Shown here: positions 1 through 8,806 of the stretch, in pieces | Layout: the number at the start of each line of letters is the position of its first letter | Position numbering within the stretch: position 1 is the first letter of the stretch | NCBI GenBank assembly: GCA_927353735.1 | Contig: CAKMIA010000001.1 | Span: 62,001-126,000, forward strand | Direction: 5' to 3' | Length of the DNA stretch: 64,000 bases | Origin: an uncultured Veillonellaceae bacterium | Lineage (GTDB): Bacteria; Bacillota; Negativicutes; Veillonellales; Dialisteraceae | Notes under the pieces: model-generated | The model's database searches: none | What the model saw: only the letters and a program-made list of their open reading frames with translations | Told to the model about the DNA's origin: nothing | Made by a program: the position numbers and the translations under genes

Positions 1-139
1 AGAAGAGAGAGATGAAGGGACAGGAACCGTATGCCTATGGGGACAGGAGCGGGGCTGTGCCATGGTGCGGGTTCATAATGTCCGGATGATAGCCCGTATG
101 GTGAAAATGATGAATGTGCTGATGCAGCGGAAAATATGA
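1..139 (+). CDS. folP: Dihydropteroate synthase, C-terminal end (partial)
   Basis: Only the last 45 codons are inside the window; the frame is open from base 2 to the TGA at 137-139. The tail reads as a typical FolP C-terminus: an acidic/glycine stretch, then CAMVRVHNVRMIARMVKMM, which matches the family's final 'G(C)xxVRVHDV' strand and helix. FolP condenses 4-aminobenzoate with hydroxymethyl-dihydropterin diphosphate in the cytoplasm. The stop lies 7 bases before folB, and folK follows, so the three sit in one folate operon, which supports the call. The start lies upstream of the window. Confidence 0.8.
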   Translation, partial: EERDEGTGTVCLWGQERGCAMVRVHNVRMIARMVKMMNVLMQRKI

Positions 140-146
140 GGCGGAA

Positions 147-515
147 ATGGATACAATTACTCTGACAGGAATGTCGTTTTACGGATATCACGGAGTCATG
201 CCGGAAGAACAGCGCATGGGACAGCGGTTTTACATTGACCTGGAACTTCATCTTCCACTGGAAAAAGCAGGAATGACAGACAGACTGGAAGATACGGTCA
301 ATTATGCTGAAGTATACGAAGTCGTCCGGAAAATTACAGAAGAACAACGATATGCGCTGATCGAGAAGTTAGCCGGTGAGATCGGGCGGCAGATGCTTTC
401 GGGATTTCCGGTGATAGATAGCGTATCTGTGACGGTACATAAGCCGTCAGCACCGGTATGTGGTACAATTCGTGATATTTCCGTAACTGTGGAGACAAAA
501 AGGGATCATGAATGA
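147..515 (+). CDS. folB: Dihydroneopterin aldolase
   Basis: A 122-residue protein, the usual size for FolB, which converts 7,8-dihydroneopterin to 6-hydroxymethyl-dihydropterin and glycolaldehyde in the cytoplasm. The N-terminus (ITLTGMSFYGYHGVMPEE) carries the family's F-x-G-Y/H-H-G-V-x-x-E-E signature with its conserved Glu. A later stretch (EKLAGEIGRQML) leads to the VHKPSAPV segment, where the catalytic Lys is expected. It follows folP by 7 bases and overlaps folK by 8, an arrangement that implies translational coupling. Confidence is high because both motifs and context agree. Confidence 0.95.
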   Translation: MDTITLTGMSFYGYHGVMPEEQRMGQRFYIDLELHLPLEKAGMTDRLEDTVNYAEVYEVVRKITEEQRYALIEKLAGEIGRQMLSGFPVIDSVSVTVHKPSAPVCGTIRDISVTVETKRDHE

Positions 516-1017
516 ATATTATGTGTCTCTCGGTTCCAACTTGGGACAGCGGGGAGATCTTCTGAGAAGTGCTGTGTGTGCGATGAGCCGGTATGGAATT
601 CAAGTGCAAAAAAAATCCGGCATATATGAAACTCTGCCCTGGGGGAAAGAGGATCAGGAGCTTTTTTTCAATGCAGTAATACTTGTATATTGGGAAGGAG
701 AGCCGGAAGAATTGCTGCGCCGGCTGCTGATGATTGAGCAGGAGCACGGCCGGAAGCGGATGATTCACTGGGGGCCGCGTACACTGGATCTTGATTTGAT
801 TTACGGAAAAAATATCACGCGGGACAGCGAATTTCTCAGGCTGCCGCATCCCTTTTTCTGGGAGCGGGCCTTTGTACTGGTTCCTTTGGCAGATATTGAT
901 CCGGATTTCACCTTTCAGGGGCAGCCTGTTTTGGAACGAATTGGGGAACTTCATGGCCTGGATTGTGTAAGGCGGACAGATGAACGATGGGAGGTCACCA
1001 ATCATGACGGAAACTGA
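508..1017 (+). CDS. folK: 2-amino-4-hydroxy-6-hydroxymethyldihydropteridine pyrophosphokinase
   Basis: A 169-residue HPPK that transfers pyrophosphate from ATP to hydroxymethyl-dihydropterin, giving the FolP substrate. Visible family features are the N-terminal YVSLGSNLGQR (pterin/ATP pocket), the ETLPWG-like loop, the IEQEHGRKR segment and the metal-binding GPRTLDLDLI motif, followed by LPHPFFWERAFVLVPLADI. It overlaps the end of folB by 8 bases, and the next gene (mfd) starts inside its last codons. It is a single-domain protein, not fused to folB or folP as in some bacteria. Confidence 0.96.
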   Translation: MNEYYVSLGSNLGQRGDLLRSAVCAMSRYGIQVQKKSGIYETLPWGKEDQELFFNAVILVYWEGEPEELLRRLLMIEQEHGRKRMIHWGPRTLDLDLIYGKNITRDSEFLRLPHPFFWERAFVLVPLADIDPDFTFQGQPVLERIGELHGLDCVRRTDERWEVTNHDGN

Positions 1018-4000
1018 GCAGCTGCCGACGGGACAGACTGGACGGCAGCTGATTGCGATATTGCGTAAGTCCGGGTTGACGCAATCCATTTCTGATGCTT
1101 TATCACAAGACAGGACGATTATGGTATGCGGTGCTGACGGGGCACAAAAAACATGGATTGAAGAAACCGTCCGGGATGCGGATAAACCTGCCATTATCAT
1201 TGTGCCGGAACATAAGGATGTGCAGCGGTGGGAAGAGGATCTTCAATTTTTCTGTCCGGAGCTTGAAATTTTTCCTTTTCCTGTTGTGGAAAAGGCGGAT
1301 TTTGCGGTCACTTTTACCGGTACGGAAGCACTGCGCGGAAGAATGCAGGCTTTATCTGCTCTTCTGAATGGAAAACATTGCATTGTTCTGGCAACGGCTG
1401 TAGAGGCAGCACAGAAACTGCCTGTGCCTTCAGCACTTCTGCGCCATAAAATTGATATTCATGTCGGGGATATCCTGGAGCGGGAACCTTTCCTGGCACA
1501 GCTTATAGCTTATGGATATGAACGGGTCGATCAGGTGGAACGGTGTGGTCATTTTTCGGTCCGTGGGGATATTATTGATATTTTTGCTGTCAATGAGGCA
1601 CATCCTTACCGCATTGAATTTTTTGATGATGAAGTGGATGGCATCCGACAGTTCAATGAGGACGATCAGCGCTCAATTCTGTCAGCCGACAGTTTTTCCC
1701 TGTTTCCGCTCAGAATGGAAAATGATGATGCGGCCAGTCTGTCCACCTATGCGTCCCAGGGGCTTTTGATATATGATGAGCCGCAGCGCGGTGGAGAAAA
1801 GCTCAGAGAATATCTGAGTGAGGAGAAGGAAAACCGTGCGCACTGCGTGGATTGGAGGGAAGTAACATCCCATCGGGGAAAGACACTTGTTTTTTTCCTA
1901 TTGAATCGTGGTCTGCCGGGAATGAATATCCGGCAGACTATGATGTGGAAAGGGCAGCCCGTCACAAATTTTCAGCGTCAGCTTCCTTTGTTTTGTGATG
2001 AAATTGCTTTTCGTCTTCAGGAGGGCTGGCAGGTAGGCATTGCGGTGCTGCGTCCGTCAGAAAAAGAGGAAATAAAGAATGCACTTCAGGAGCATGGAAT
2101 TCCTGTTTCGGATACGCTGACAGCAGGAAATCTTATTTTTACAGAAGGAATTCTCAGTAAGGGATTTGAACTGTCAGAACTGAAGCTGGCTGTTTTTGCG
2201 GCCGGAGACATTCTGGGAAGGACAAAAACAAGACGGTTCCGCTCATCAGGGAAAGGGCAGCCGATTCGTCTTTTCTCTGACCTGAATCAGGGAGATTATG
2301 TGGTACAGCGTGTACATGGCATCGGCCGGTATATCGGCATGCGAACGCTGGAAATTGACGGCATGCATCGGGATTATGTAACTATCCAGTATGCGGGCGG
2401 GGATAAACTGTATCTTCCGATGGAACAGATTTCCACACTGGAAAAATATATCGGTCCGGAAGGGCAGAGTCCAGTTTTGTCTAAAATGGGTGGTGCTTCC
2501 TGGGAAAAAATCCGGAGCAAAGCAAAGCAGTCCATTCAGGAACTGGCAGAACGACTTCTGGCGGTATATGCCAAAAGAGAAATTACTCCGGGCATTGCCT
2601 TTGATCCGGATACGCCGGAGCAGAGAGAATTTGAAGATTCCTTTCCTTACGTAGAGACGCCGGATCAGTTATCTGCGGTAGAAGCCATCAAAAGAGCCAT
2701 GGAAAAGCCGGAGCCGATGGACATGCTCCTTTGCGGAGATGTAGGATTTGGCAAAACGGAAGTGGCCATGCGTGCGGTATTCAAATGCGTAATGAGCGGG
2801 TATCAGGCTGTGGTCCTTGTGCCGACAACGGTTCTGTCTCAGCAGCATTATCAGACCTTCTGTGAACGGATGGAACGATTTGGCGTTCATATTGCCGTAT
2901 TGAACCGGTTCTGCACCGCAAAGGAGAAGAAGGCCATTCTAAAGGGAACGGCAGATGGGTCCATCGATGTGCTGATCGGGACGCATGCCATTTTATCAAA
3001 AAAAATCGAATGCAGGCGTCTGGGCCTTCTGGTAGTGGATGAGGAACAGCGCTTCGGGGTTGTACAGAAAGAAAAATGGAAATCACGGGACAGTGCAGTG
3101 GATGTGCTGACACTGTCGGCGACACCCATTCCCCGTACGCTGCATATGAGCCTGACCGGTGTGAGGGATATGGTGACCATGACGCAGCCGCCCTCTAACC
3201 GGCATGCCATTCAGACGTATGTCACGGAATATGATGACCGGATTGTACAGGAGGCACTGATAAGGGAAAAAGCCCGTGGAGGGCAGAGCTATTTTATATA
3301 CAATCGGATTGATTCCATTGATGCCATGGCGGCACATCTGAAAAGTCTTCTGCCGGAGGATATTACCATCGGGATTGCCCATGGCCGGATGAATGGTGAA
3401 CAGCTGGAACAGATCATGTTTGATTTCTTTGAGAAAAAATATGATGTTCTGCTATGCACCACTCTGATCGAAAACGGGGTGGACCAGCCGAATGCCAATA
3501 CCATGATTGTGTATGATGCAGATCGTATGGGGCTTTCACAGCTTTATCAGATGCGCGGCCGTGTCGGACGTTCTGATCGGATTGCCCGGGCATATTTCTT
3601 TTATCGCCGGGGCAGGGTGCTTTCGGAAGTCGCAGAAAAAAGGCTCGAATCCATCCGGGAATTTACGGAACTCGGATCCGGATTCAAGATTGCCATGCGG
3701 GATCTTGAGATCCGGGGAGCAGGAAATCTTCTTGGCGCCGCACAGCATGGAAATATTGCGGCAGTAGGTTTTGCGACGTACTGTACGATGCTGGATGATG
3801 CCATTCGTCGGCTGAAGGCGGAGAAAAATCATCAGCCGATGCCGAAAAAACTGCCGGATACAGTCATTGAATTTATGCAGGATGCCTATATCAATGATGA
3901 CTATATATCCAAGCCGGATCAGAAAATAGAAATCTACCGTCGACTGGCAGTCATAGCTTCGGAAAGGGAACTGGAAGATCTGATTGACGAGGTGATTGAT

Positions 4001-4333
4001 CGTTACGGGACTCCATCCAAATCGGTGGAGAAACTGTTTGACGTCACTCGTCTGCGTGTGCTGGCCCGCAGGATTGGTATAGGCAGCATTGTGACGGAAG
4101 GGGATGAATATCTGCTGACATGGGCAGCTCCGGAACTGGCCGAAGGGCTGGATATCATGAAGCTTCCGGCCCCGTGGCTGGCAAAACTGCGGGTTTTGCC
4201 GAACAATCCGGTGCGTGTTAAAATAAAAAAAGCTGCGGTTTCTGGCGATCCGGTGAAATGGTTGACGGAATTTATCCGCGTTTTATACCGGGAAATTGGC
4301 ACATTGTCTTCTGGGGGAAATGCACGTGCATAA
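1004..4333 (+). CDS. mfd: Transcription-repair coupling factor
   Basis: About 1109 residues, close to the family's usual 1100-1180. Mfd displaces RNA polymerase stalled at DNA lesions and recruits UvrA. In order: UvrB-like N-terminal modules (about 20-330), the CarD-like RNA-polymerase-interacting domain (about 430-520, QGDYVVQRVHGIGRYIGM), then a RecG-like SF2 motor with Walker A (LCGDVGFGKTEVAMRA), the VVDEEQRFGV Walker B box, LSATPIPRTL and QMRGRVGRSD, and a C-terminal TRCF domain. The ATG at 1004 is preferred over the in-frame one at 980 because GGGAGG lies 9 bases before it. The gene overlaps folK by 14 bases. Confidence 0.97.
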   Translation: MTETEQLPTGQTGRQLIAILRKSGLTQSISDALSQDRTIMVCGADGAQKTWIEETVRDADKPAIIIVPEHKDVQRWEEDLQFFCPELEIFPFPVVEKADFAVTFTGTEALRGRMQALSALLNGKHCIVLATAVEAAQKLPVPSALLRHKIDIHVGDILEREPFLAQLIAYGYERVDQVERCGHFSVRGDIIDIFAVNEAHPYRIEFFDDEVDGIRQFNEDDQRSILSADSFSLFPLRMENDDAASLSTYASQGLLIYDEPQRGGEKLREYLSEEKENRAHCVDWREVTSHRGKTLVFFLLNRGLPGMNIRQTMMWKGQPVTNFQRQLPLFCDEIAFRLQEGWQVGIAVLRPSEKEEIKNALQEHGIPVSDTLTAGNLIFTEGILSKGFELSELKLAVFAAGDILGRTKTRRFRSSGKGQPIRLFSDLNQGDYVVQRVHGIGRYIGMRTLEIDGMHRDYVTIQYAGGDKLYLPMEQISTLEKYIGPEGQSPVLSKMGGASWEKIRSKAKQSIQELAERLLAVYAKREITPGIAFDPDTPEQREFEDSFPYVETPDQLSAVEAIKRAMEKPEPMDMLLCGDVGFGKTEVAMRAVFKCVMSGYQAVVLVPTTVLSQQHYQTFCERMERFGVHIAVLNRFCTAKEKKAILKGTADGSIDVLIGTHAILSKKIECRRLGLLVVDEEQRFGVVQKEKWKSRDSAVDVLTLSATPIPRTLHMSLTGVRDMVTMTQPPSNRHAIQTYVTEYDDRIVQEALIREKARGGQSYFIYNRIDSIDAMAAHLKSLLPEDITIGIAHGRMNGEQLEQIMFDFFEKKYDVLLCTTLIENGVDQPNANTMIVYDADRMGLSQLYQMRGRVGRSDRIARAYFFYRRGRVLSEVAEKRLESIREFTELGSGFKIAMRDLEIRGAGNLLGAAQHGNIAAVGFATYCTMLDDAIRRLKAEKNHQPMPKKLPDTVIEFMQDAYINDDYISKPDQKIEIYRRLAVIASERELEDLIDEVIDRYGTPSKSVEKLFDVTRLRVLARRIGIGSIVTEGDEYLLTWAAPELAEGLDIMKLPAPWLAKLRVLPNNPVRVKIKKAAVSGDPVKWLTEFIRVLYREIGTLSSGGNARA

Positions 4334-5939
4334 AAATACTTTTGTACAGGGCGCATTGATTCTGACGGTAGCAGGGATCATTGTCAAATTTATTGGCGCT
4401 TTCAGCCGGATCTATCTGTCCCGTCTTCTGGGCGGGGAAGGGATCGGCCTTTATCAGATGGCATATCCGATTTATCTGTTATGCCTTGCGGTGTCTTCTG
4501 CGGGGCTGCCGGTGGCCATTTCCATCATGGTGGCGGAGAAAAATGCTGTCCATGATTATCTTGGCGGGCAGCGGGTTTTCCGTATTTCACTAATGGCGTT
4601 GACTGCGACCGGTCTCTTTTTCAGCGGCCTGCTTTATTTCGGCGCACAGTGGCTGATCGACAGCGGCATTGTACGCGATCCGAGAGCCTACTGGTCGCTG
4701 CTGGCTCTGTCGCCGGCCATTCTTATGGCCACCATTCTGGCGACTCTCCGCGGATATTTTCAGGGACTTCAGAATATGACACCCACGGCCGTATCGCAGA
4801 TTGTGGAGCAGCTCTTCCGCGTGGTGATCATGATCGGGCTGGCAGTGGTGCTGCTCCCGTATGGACTGGAGTATGGAGCAGCCGGAGCCACGTTTGGAGC
4901 AGCGCCGGGGGCCTTTGTCGGGATTCTCGTGCTGATTTTCTTTTATTACAAAAACAGAAGCTGGCGAAAGGCCATGATGGAATCCCGGGATACCTCAATT
5001 GTCCCGGATTCTACGGCGAAGATCATGAAACGTCTGCTGATTCTGGCGCTTCCTGTGTCTCTGGCCAATATCATGCTGCCCATCGTGTCAAATATTGATC
5101 TGTTTATTGTACCGCGTCGTCTGGAAGTTGCCGGATTTGCCGTAGAGGAAGCCACAACGCTCTTCGGATACCTCACCGGCATGGCTACAGCGCTGGTGAA
5201 CATGCCTACGATTATGACCGCTTCTCTGGCGGCCAGTCTGGTTCCCGTAATTTCAGAAGCCATGGCGCGAAATAATGGGGATGTGGTGTATCAGCGGACA
5301 GGGTTGGCAATGCGGATGGCTAATATTATTACGGTTCCGTCATTTGTTGGAATGTGCGTGATTGCCACTCCGATTTCCGCCATGCTGTATGCAACGCCGG
5401 AAGCGGGGCCCTGCATTGCAGTGATGAGCTTCGGCGTTTTTCTGCTTGGCGTGCAGCAGGTGACCACCGGAGTCCTGCAGGGGATGGGAAAAACTGCAAT
5501 TCCTTTTATTAATATGGTGGTCAGTGCCTGTGTAAAAATCATTCTGTCGTGGAATCTGACGGCGATTCCCAGCCTTGGCGTTATTGGGGCGGCCTGGGCG
5601 ACAAATGCCGATTTTGGCGTGGCAGCTCTGCTGAATCTGTATTTCCTGCACAAATATATGAAATATAAAATGGATATCGTACATACCCTGCGCTGCTTTA
5701 TTTCTGCCGGTGTTATGGGGGCCGCGGTTCTGGGTATTTATTCGGTGACCTATCCGGTACTGCACAGCAATACACTGGCTACACTGGCAGCCATTTGTGT
5801 GGGAATTCTGGTATATTCACTGGCCATTGTCGTTACGCATACTGTGCGGGCGGAAGATGTGGAAAGCGTTCCGAAAATTGGCGGCAAACTGGCTGCCGTC
5901 ATTCGGAAAATTGATGTATTTGGGGAAAAGGGAAATTGA
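4320..5939 (+). CDS. SpoVB/MurJ-like polysaccharide (lipid-linked) flippase, MOP superfamily
   Basis: An integral membrane protein of about 539 residues with roughly 14 hydrophobic segments, belonging to the SpoVB/RfbX branch of the MOP exporter superfamily. The N-terminus (TFVQGALILTVAGIIVKFIG) is the classic start of Firmicute SpoVB/YabM proteins. Family knowledge suggests it flips undecaprenyl-linked precursors such as lipid II; the substrate cannot be read from sequence. The mfd-flippase-mazG order matches mfd-(spoVT)-yabM-yabN in Bacillus. Starts at ATG 4320 or GTG 4326 are possible; the GGGGGA at 4312-4317 is spaced better for GTG 4326. The gene overlaps the end of mfd. Confidence 0.85.
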   Translation: MHVHKNTFVQGALILTVAGIIVKFIGAFSRIYLSRLLGGEGIGLYQMAYPIYLLCLAVSSAGLPVAISIMVAEKNAVHDYLGGQRVFRISLMALTATGLFFSGLLYFGAQWLIDSGIVRDPRAYWSLLALSPAILMATILATLRGYFQGLQNMTPTAVSQIVEQLFRVVIMIGLAVVLLPYGLEYGAAGATFGAAPGAFVGILVLIFFYYKNRSWRKAMMESRDTSIVPDSTAKIMKRLLILALPVSLANIMLPIVSNIDLFIVPRRLEVAGFAVEEATTLFGYLTGMATALVNMPTIMTASLAASLVPVISEAMARNNGDVVYQRTGLAMRMANIITVPSFVGMCVIATPISAMLYATPEAGPCIAVMSFGVFLLGVQQVTTGVLQGMGKTAIPFINMVVSACVKIILSWNLTAIPSLGVIGAAWATNADFGVAALLNLYFLHKYMKYKMDIVHTLRCFISAGVMGAAVLGIYSVTYPVLHSNTLATLAAICVGILVYSLAIVVTHTVRAEDVESVPKIGGKLAAVIRKIDVFGEKGN

Positions 5940-7033
5940 TGGACTTCCGTTTTTTAGAGGAACTTGGAGTGGATTGCAAGAGAGGCTTTACGGTTTGTCC
6001 GGCCTCTTCTTTTTCTATGTTGCCGGCCACTCTGTTTCAGCCTGTGATTTTGACCGGCATCCTGCATGAGGCTGGGATGCAGCGGGCTCGGAAGGAGCTT
6101 CTCAGACGAGTTTCGTCGGATTCAATCATTCTTTTGTGGGACATGCAGCAAAAAACTGCCAGGAAATATACAGTTCAGTCGCTTACATTTCCGGAGGGAA
6201 GTGGAGAGTTATGGGTGATTTTTGATCCAAGGCTCTGCAGCAGCAAGGAGGACGAGCGTTTTTCATTGGAGCGGCTGTGCCGGATCATGGAGGCCCTTCG
6301 GGCTCCGGATGGCTGTCCATGGGATTCTGTACAGACACATGAAACACTGAGGACGTATCTGATCCAGGAAGCCTATGAGGCTGTAGATGCCATTGATCAT
6401 GAAGATATGGAAAATCTGAAAGAAGAACTGGGAGATATTCTGTATCAGATCGTTTTCCATGCCAGAGTGGCAGAGGAAGAAGGTTTATTTTCCATGCAGG
6501 ATGTGATAGACGGCATTTCTGATAAAATGGTAAAACGTCATCCTCATGTATTCGGATCTATGACATCCAGAGAAACGGCGGAACTTCTGGGCAGCTGGGA
6601 GGAACGAAAGATGAGAGAAAAGCACCGGCAGCATCTGCTTTCCGGACTTTCGCGCAGCTTGCCAAGTCTACTCTTTGCGTGTATAATGCAAAAGAAAGTG
6701 AGCTCGATATGCGGGGAAAATGCCGAAAAAATGGAGTTTTTAAAGAACCATTTTGAGTTTTCCTGGAGACAAGCCATGGATAAGGCAGACTCCGGAGCCA
6801 GTGTCGGGGAAATGGAACACTGCTTTGGCAGAGCTCTTTTTGAAATGGCTGCAGCCATTCGTTTTTGGGGGGTGGAACCGGAGCTTGCCCTGCATCGGTT
6901 TAATCTCCTTTTTGCAGAACAGTTTGGTGAATGGGAGGATGCCCTGATTCAGGATGGCCGGTTGCCCACACAGGCAGAGGAGAAAGATCTCAGGATGCTG
7001 ACAGAGCAGCTGAGAAACAGCGGGCTCTGCTGA
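5939..7033 (+). CDS. mazG: MazG nucleoside triphosphate pyrophosphohydrolase with truncated methylase-like N-terminus
   Basis: A 364-residue protein. Residues from about 115 on form an all-alpha MazG NTP-PPase: the PDGCPWDSVQTHETL entry motif, metal-binding QEAYEAVDAI and EELGDILYQ, and KMVKRHPHVFG. A second, degenerate MazG-like repeat follows. MazG removes pyrophosphate from (often aberrant) NTPs. The first ~110 residues resemble only the C-terminal half of the tetrapyrrole-methylase domain fused to MazG in Firmicute YabN; the SAM-binding half is absent. ATG 5939 overlaps the upstream stop (TGATG), implying coupling. The MazG call is firm; the N-terminal interpretation is inference. Confidence 0.9.
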   Translation: MDFRFLEELGVDCKRGFTVCPASSFSMLPATLFQPVILTGILHEAGMQRARKELLRRVSSDSIILLWDMQQKTARKYTVQSLTFPEGSGELWVIFDPRLCSSKEDERFSLERLCRIMEALRAPDGCPWDSVQTHETLRTYLIQEAYEAVDAIDHEDMENLKEELGDILYQIVFHARVAEEEGLFSMQDVIDGISDKMVKRHPHVFGSMTSRETAELLGSWEERKMREKHRQHLLSGLSRSLPSLLFACIMQKKVSSICGENAEKMEFLKNHFEFSWRQAMDKADSGASVGEMEHCFGRALFEMAAAIRFWGVEPELALHRFNLLFAEQFGEWEDALIQDGRLPTQAEEKDLRMLTEQLRNSGLC

Positions 7034-7099
7034 ACTTATGAAAGTTCATGGATAAAATCCGGGAATGCCCTGGAAGGTATTGAAGGAGGATGTTTTAGG

Positions 7100-7375
7100 A
7101 TGAACAAAACGGAATTAATTAATGCAGTTGCACAGGAAGCAGAAGTCACTAAAAAAGATGCAGAAAAAACTGTTAAGGCAGTGATTGATGTCATCAGCGC
7201 AGCACTGGAAAAAGGCGAAAAGGTCCAGATTATTGGCTTTGGTACTTTCGAAGTTCGTCAGCGTAAAGCAAGAGAAGGACACAATCCTTCCAGCGGCAAT
7301 GTCATTCAGATTCCGGCTTCTAAAACTCCGGCTTTTAAGGTCAGCAAACAGCTGAAAGAAAGAGTCAATCAGTAA
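7100..7375 (+). CDS. hup: HU-family DNA-binding protein
   Basis: A 91-residue HU, the normal length. It has the N-terminal MNKTELINAVA helix, the dimer core, and the DNA-binding arm with GFGTFEVRQRKAREGHNP and the tip prolines of PASKTPAFK. HU bends and compacts DNA. A strong ribosome site (AAGGAGG) lies upstream. A mazG-hup order is common in Firmicutes. A strong intrinsic terminator follows within 15 bases, so this is the end of the transcript. Confidence 0.97.
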   Translation: MNKTELINAVAQEAEVTKKDAEKTVKAVIDVISAALEKGEKVQIIGFGTFEVRQRKAREGHNPSSGNVIQIPASKTPAFKVSKQLKERVNQ

Positions 7376-7387
7376 TTTCTGAAAGGC

Positions 7388-7418
7388 AAAGAGCATGGCT
7401 TGATCCATGCTCTTTTTT
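7388..7418 (+). terminator. Rho-independent terminator after HU
   Basis: A perfect 9-bp stem (AGAGCATGG / CCATGCTCT) with a 6-base loop is followed by six T residues. It closes the folP-to-hup transcription block. Confidence 0.93.
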
Positions 7419-7460
7419 ATTGATAGATCAAATTTCTCTTCTAGTACGGGGAAAATCCCT

Positions 7461-7473
7461 TTTATGATATAAT
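7461..7473 (+). promoter_or_regulatory. Extended -10 promoter for the glycosyltransferase gene
   Basis: A consensus TATAAT at 7468-7473 is preceded by TGA, giving the extended -10 form TGnTATAAT. No good -35 is visible, as is usual for this class. It sits after the HU terminator and about 70 bases before the next start codon. Confidence 0.55.
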
Positions 7474-7543
7474 TAAGCAAGTTATTATTTTTCCTTTTTG
7501 TTCATGTTGAAACAGGCTCTGAGGCATAGCAAAGGAATCACAT

Positions 7544-8662
7544 ATGAAACCGCACAGAAAATTTTTTATTCTTTCTGCTTCCATTGGAAGCGGACATTCG
7601 CAGGCGGCGCGGGCAGTTGCGGAGACAATCAGGATGAAGCATCCGGATGACAGTGCACGGGTGCTGGATTTTCTTTCCGGAGATTCTTTTTCACTGGATC
7701 AGCTGATAAAAAAAAGTTACCTGAAAATGCTGGATGTATTTCCCATTATTTACAACCGGTTGTACAGCAATTCACAGAATCGGTATCTGGGAAATGGCGT
7801 GCAGAGTCTTCTTTCCTGGAGTTTTCGCCGGCGGATGAAGCGGTTGAATGCAGCCTTGAAGCCGGATGCATTGATTTTTACCCATCCGTTTCCCGCCTGT
7901 GCGGCCAATCTTTTGAAAAAGGAAGGTGCCCTTTCTATCCCTCTTTTAGGGGTCATTACGGATTTTGACATTCATCAGCTCTGGATTTATAAACATCTGG
8001 ACGGCTATTGTGTTCCTACGGAGGAACTGGCGGAAAAGCTGGCAGCACATGGAGTACCCCGGTCTATTATTCATACAACTGGGATCCCCGTAAGACGCTC
8101 TTTTTATGAGGAACGGAAAAAGAAACCGGCCCGTCAGAAGGGAACGGTCCTTATCATGGGGGGCGGACTGGGGCTCGGATATATTACAGATACCCTGAAA
8201 CGTCTTGATCGGGTGAAGGAAATTCAAAATTTCATTGTGATCACCGGGCAGAATATTTCTGCTTATGAAGAAGTTGCTTCTTTAAGGGATAAACTGCTGC
8301 ATCCGGTGGAACTGCACAGCTACACGAATAAGGTAGCCCATTTTATGGGGATCAGCGATCTCATTGTGACCAAACCGGGGGCGCTTACCTGTACGGAGGC
8401 ATTGACTATGGGTCTTCCCATGGTTCTGGTCAATGCTCTTCCCGGACAGGAACAGGCCAATGCAGCTCATTTGCAGGAAAAAGGCTGTGCTATATGGGTA
8501 AAGCGGGGACAACTGGCGGCTACTGTAAGAGAGATTTTGCTCAACGATGAATGGCGGAATCGGATGGTTGCCCGATGCGGGCCGGTCATGGAAGACAGCA
8601 GCGGAAAAATTGTGGATATTTTATATAATATGCTGGAAATGGAAAAGAAGCAGCCTGAATAA
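7544..8662 (+). CDS. MGDG synthase/UgtP-like glycosyltransferase (GT28 family)
   Basis: A 372-residue protein with the MGDG-synthase-type N-terminal domain (SASIGSGHSQAARAVAETI, the glycine-rich acceptor loop) and a GT28-type C-terminal half with VTKPGALTCTEALTMGLPMV and PGQEQANAAHL, which bind the nucleotide sugar. Relatives such as UgtP and plant MGD1 move a hexose from a UDP-sugar to diacylglycerol at the inner face of the membrane. The substrate here is inferred, and other glycolipid or cell-wall acceptors remain possible. It is a single-gene unit between the HU terminator and a hairpin before the potassium genes. Confidence 0.82.
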   Translation: MKPHRKFFILSASIGSGHSQAARAVAETIRMKHPDDSARVLDFLSGDSFSLDQLIKKSYLKMLDVFPIIYNRLYSNSQNRYLGNGVQSLLSWSFRRRMKRLNAALKPDALIFTHPFPACAANLLKKEGALSIPLLGVITDFDIHQLWIYKHLDGYCVPTEELAEKLAAHGVPRSIIHTTGIPVRRSFYEERKKKPARQKGTVLIMGGGLGLGYITDTLKRLDRVKEIQNFIVITGQNISAYEEVASLRDKLLHPVELHSYTNKVAHFMGISDLIVTKPGALTCTEALTMGLPMVLVNALPGQEQANAAHLQEKGCAIWVKRGQLAATVREILLNDEWRNRMVARCGPVMEDSSGKIVDILYNMLEMEKKQPE

Positions 8663-8674
8663 TTATTGTGAGAT

Positions 8675-8701
8675 GAGTCGGGATTTTGAGCCCGGCTCTT
8701 T
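8675..8701 (+). terminator. Weak intrinsic terminator/hairpin after the glycosyltransferase
   Basis: An 8-bp stem (GAGTCGGG / CCCGGCTC, one G-T pair) is followed by only three T residues. It may attenuate rather than fully stop transcription. Confidence 0.5.
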
Positions 8702-8718
8702 GCATGTATGGAGAATTC

Positions 8719-8747
8719 TGGCAAAAACAGAATCAGGTGAATATAAT
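8719..8747 (+). promoter_or_regulatory. Probable promoter for ktrB-ktrA
   Basis: TATAAT at 8742-8747 lies 17 bases after a weak -35 (TGGCAA, 8719-8724), about 60 bases before the ktrB start codon. Confidence 0.5.
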
Positions 8748-8806
8748 AAAAGACATACTGATTCAAGCTGTCTGAATGGTAAGCATAAAAGTCTGAAGGA
8801 GCATGT

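Noticed and set aside
334-1200. A 288-codon minus-strand frame over folB, folK and mfd
   Set aside because: Three firmly identified genes occupy the + strand here, and the frame crosses their boundaries.
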